Source of the DNA: Cupriavidus sp. AU9028
Lineage (GTDB): Bacteria; Pseudomonadota; Gammaproteobacteria; Burkholderiales; Burkholderiaceae
Direction of reading: 5' to 3'
NCBI RefSeq assembly: GCF_019795295.1
Contig: NZ_JAIMCG010000013.1
Span: forward strand, 1-64,000
Length of the DNA: 64,000 nucleotides
This document shows, one piece after another, positions 62,763-64,000 of the stretch. The position numbers and the translations under genes are program-made. Below the pieces are notes generated by a model. It was not told the origin of the DNA. It worked only from the letters and a program-made list of their open reading frames with translations, and ran no database searches. Each line of letters starts with the position of its first letter. Within the stretch, counting starts at the first letter, position 1.

Positions 62763-63506
62763 CTACTTGATGTCTTTCCAGTACGAGGCGTTCAGGCGCC
62801 AGGCAAGGAAGGTGAACACGCCGAGGAACAGCAGCACCCAGACGCCGAGGCGCCGGCGTTGGTTCTGCGCGGGCTCGCCCATCCAGTCGAGGTAGGCGAC
62901 CAGATCGGCAACGGCGCCATCATACTCGACGGAGCTCAGCTGGCCCGGGGTGATTTGTTCGAAGCCGACGAACTTGTGGACCTTCTGGCCGTGCTCTTCC
63001 TGCTCGACAAACTTGGCGGCGCGCTGGCCCTGCAGTTCCCACAGCACGTGCGGCATGCCGACGTTCGGGAACACCAGGTTGTTCCAGCCGGTCGCGCGGG
63101 TGTCGTCGCGGTAGAAGGTGCGCAGATACGTATACAGCCAGGCGTCGCCGCGAGCGCGGGAGATCACGGACAGGTCGGGCGGCGCGACGCCGAACCACTC
63201 CTTGGCGTCCTTGCTGCGCATGGCGACGGTCATCACATCGCCGACCTTGTCGCCGGTGAACAGCAGGTTTTCACGGATCTGGTCCTCGGTCAGCCCGATG
63301 TCGCGCAGCCGGTTGTACCGCATCATCGAGGCGCCGTGGCAGTTCAGGCAGTAGTTGACGAAGAGCTTGGCGCCGCGCTGCAGGGAGAACAGGTCGGTGG
63401 TATTGACCGGCGCCGGCTCCAGCGGGTAGCCGCCCTCGGCGGCGACGGCGGCGGTGCCGCCGAAGCAGGCCGTGACGAGCGCGAGAATGGAAAGCAGCTT
63501 TTTCAT
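62763..63506 (-). CDS. petC: cytochrome c1 of the bc1 complex
   Basis: A 247-residue membrane-bound c-type cytochrome of complex III. The signal peptide (LLSILALVTACFGGTAAVAA), heme site CLNCH in NYCLNCHGASMMRYNRL, the GVAPPDLSV segment and a C-terminal anchor helix (VWVLLFLGVFTFLAW) are complete. It passes electrons from the Rieske protein to soluble cytochrome c. It follows petB by 30 bp. Confidence 0.94.
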   Translation of the reverse strand: MKKLLSILALVTACFGGTAAVAAEGGYPLEPAPVNTTDLFSLQRGAKLFVNYCLNCHGASMMRYNRLRDIGLTEDQIRENLLFTGDKVGDVMTVAMRSKDAKEWFGVAPPDLSVISRARGDAWLYTYLRTFYRDDTRATGWNNLVFPNVGMPHVLWELQGQRAAKFVEQEEHGQKVHKFVGFEQITPGQLSSVEYDGAVADLVAYLDWMGEPAQNQRRRLGVWVLLFLGVFTFLAWRLNASYWKDIK

Positions 63507-63536
63507 TGTGAGTTTTCCTTGTCCTCTTCTCTTGGC

Positions 63537-64000
63537 TCAGTGCGGCTTGAAGGTGACGCGCTCGGGTACCGGCTTGAACTGGCCGACGCGGCTCCACAAC
63601 GGCATGGTCAGGAAGAAGGCGAAGTACAGCAGCGTGCCGAGCTGCGATACCTTCTCGCCGACCGGCGACGGCGGCTGCACGCCGAGATAGCCGAGGATCA
63701 GGAACATCACGACGAACACCGTCAGGATGGTCTTGTGGAAGTTCGGACGGTAGCGGATCGACTTGACCGGCGAATGATCGAGCCACGGCATGAAGAACAG
63801 GATCACGACCGAGCCGCCCATCACGACGACGCCCCAGAACTTGGCGTCGATGAAGTAGAAGCCGAGCGCCAGGATGACGGCGATGGCCACCGCGATGCCC
63901 TTGACGAGCAGGCTGCGGCTGCGCAGGAACAGGAGCGCCAGCAGCACCGCGAAGAACACCCACAGGATCGGCAGGAAGGCCGAGGTGGTCGCGCGCAGCA
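63537..64000 (-). CDS. petB: cytochrome b of the bc1 complex, C-terminal part (runs off window)
   Basis: About 154 C-terminal residues of cytochrome b, with four hydrophobic helices (FFAVLLALLFLRS; IAVAIAVILALGFYFI; VVVMGGSVVILFFMPWLDHSPV; FVVMFLILGYLGV) and the SIRYRP segment typical of PetB. The 5' part lies beyond position 64000. It precedes petC on the minus strand. Confidence 0.9.
   Translation of the reverse strand, partial: LRATTSAFLPILWVFFAVLLALLFLRSRSLLVKGIAVAIAVILALGFYFIDAKFWGVVVMGGSVVILFFMPWLDHSPVKSIRYRPNFHKTILTVFVVMFLILGYLGVQPPSPVGEKVSQLGTLLYFAFFLTMPLWSRVGQFKPVPERVTFKPH

Overview
The window is high-GC proteobacterial DNA. Gene content and order point to a Burkholderiaceae chromosome of the Cupriavidus/Ralstonia type: petBC-sspA-sspB-tRNA-Thr, hemA-prfA-prmC-grxD-ubiX, rpe-gph-trpEGDC, a paa gene group, and an rRNA operon leader at the left edge. 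The assignment rests on recognised protein families and synteny, not on a database search.

Layout. 1-383: promoter and leader of an rRNA operon reading leftwards out of the window. 384-6473: aromatic and phenylacetate metabolism, with an enoyl-CoA hydratase, an aromatic aminotransferase and a short-chain dehydrogenase on the minus strand, and paaG-paaI-paaK on the plus strand behind a near-perfect 26-bp palindrome. 6552-8596: mltA, a small membrane protein and apaG. 8803-16351: rpe-gph, then a trp region with a Trp-rich leader peptide and candidate attenuator, trpE-G-D-C, a CYTH phosphatase and ung. 16372-25004: mostly minus-strand housekeeping genes (acylphosphatase, FUSC transporter, M61 peptidase, AcuI-type reductase, dsbC, UbiH-type monooxygenase). 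25163-32304: ychF, a YhcG-type nuclease, a one-helix membrane protein, a DUF2157/GDYXXLXY pair, an MTA/SAH nucleosidase and a GlsB-type protein. 32626-37949: hemA, prfA, a lipoprotein, prmC, grxD, ubiX. 38234-46365: a His/Gly-rich lipoprotein, a lysine-degradation pair with a divergent Lrp-type regulator, a secreted protein, an HxlR-MATE pair and a phosphoesterase. 46411-54922: ettA, a tiny protein ending in seven histidines, an unrecognised 1215-residue protein, an MHYT-GGDEF-EAL protein and a YHYH protein.

55097-61234 is a genomic island of about 6.1 kb with visibly lower GC. It lies between a complete tRNA-Thr(TGT) gene and a 42-bp copy of that gene's 3' part. It carries a two-gene McrBC-like system (a McrB-type GTPase with extra N-terminal domains, and a DUF2357 protein with a PD-(D/E)xK-like motif) and the remains of a MazG-like pyrophosphatase gene. 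No integrase is visible. To its right come sspB, sspA, petC and the 3' part of petB.

The most novel-looking items are the island with its McrBC/DUF2357 pair, the 1215-residue protein at 48672-52319 with the His7 protein beside it, the trp leader/attenuator, the perfect 16-bp inverted repeat before the HxlR-MATE pair, and a dispersed palindromic repeat found at three intergenic sites.
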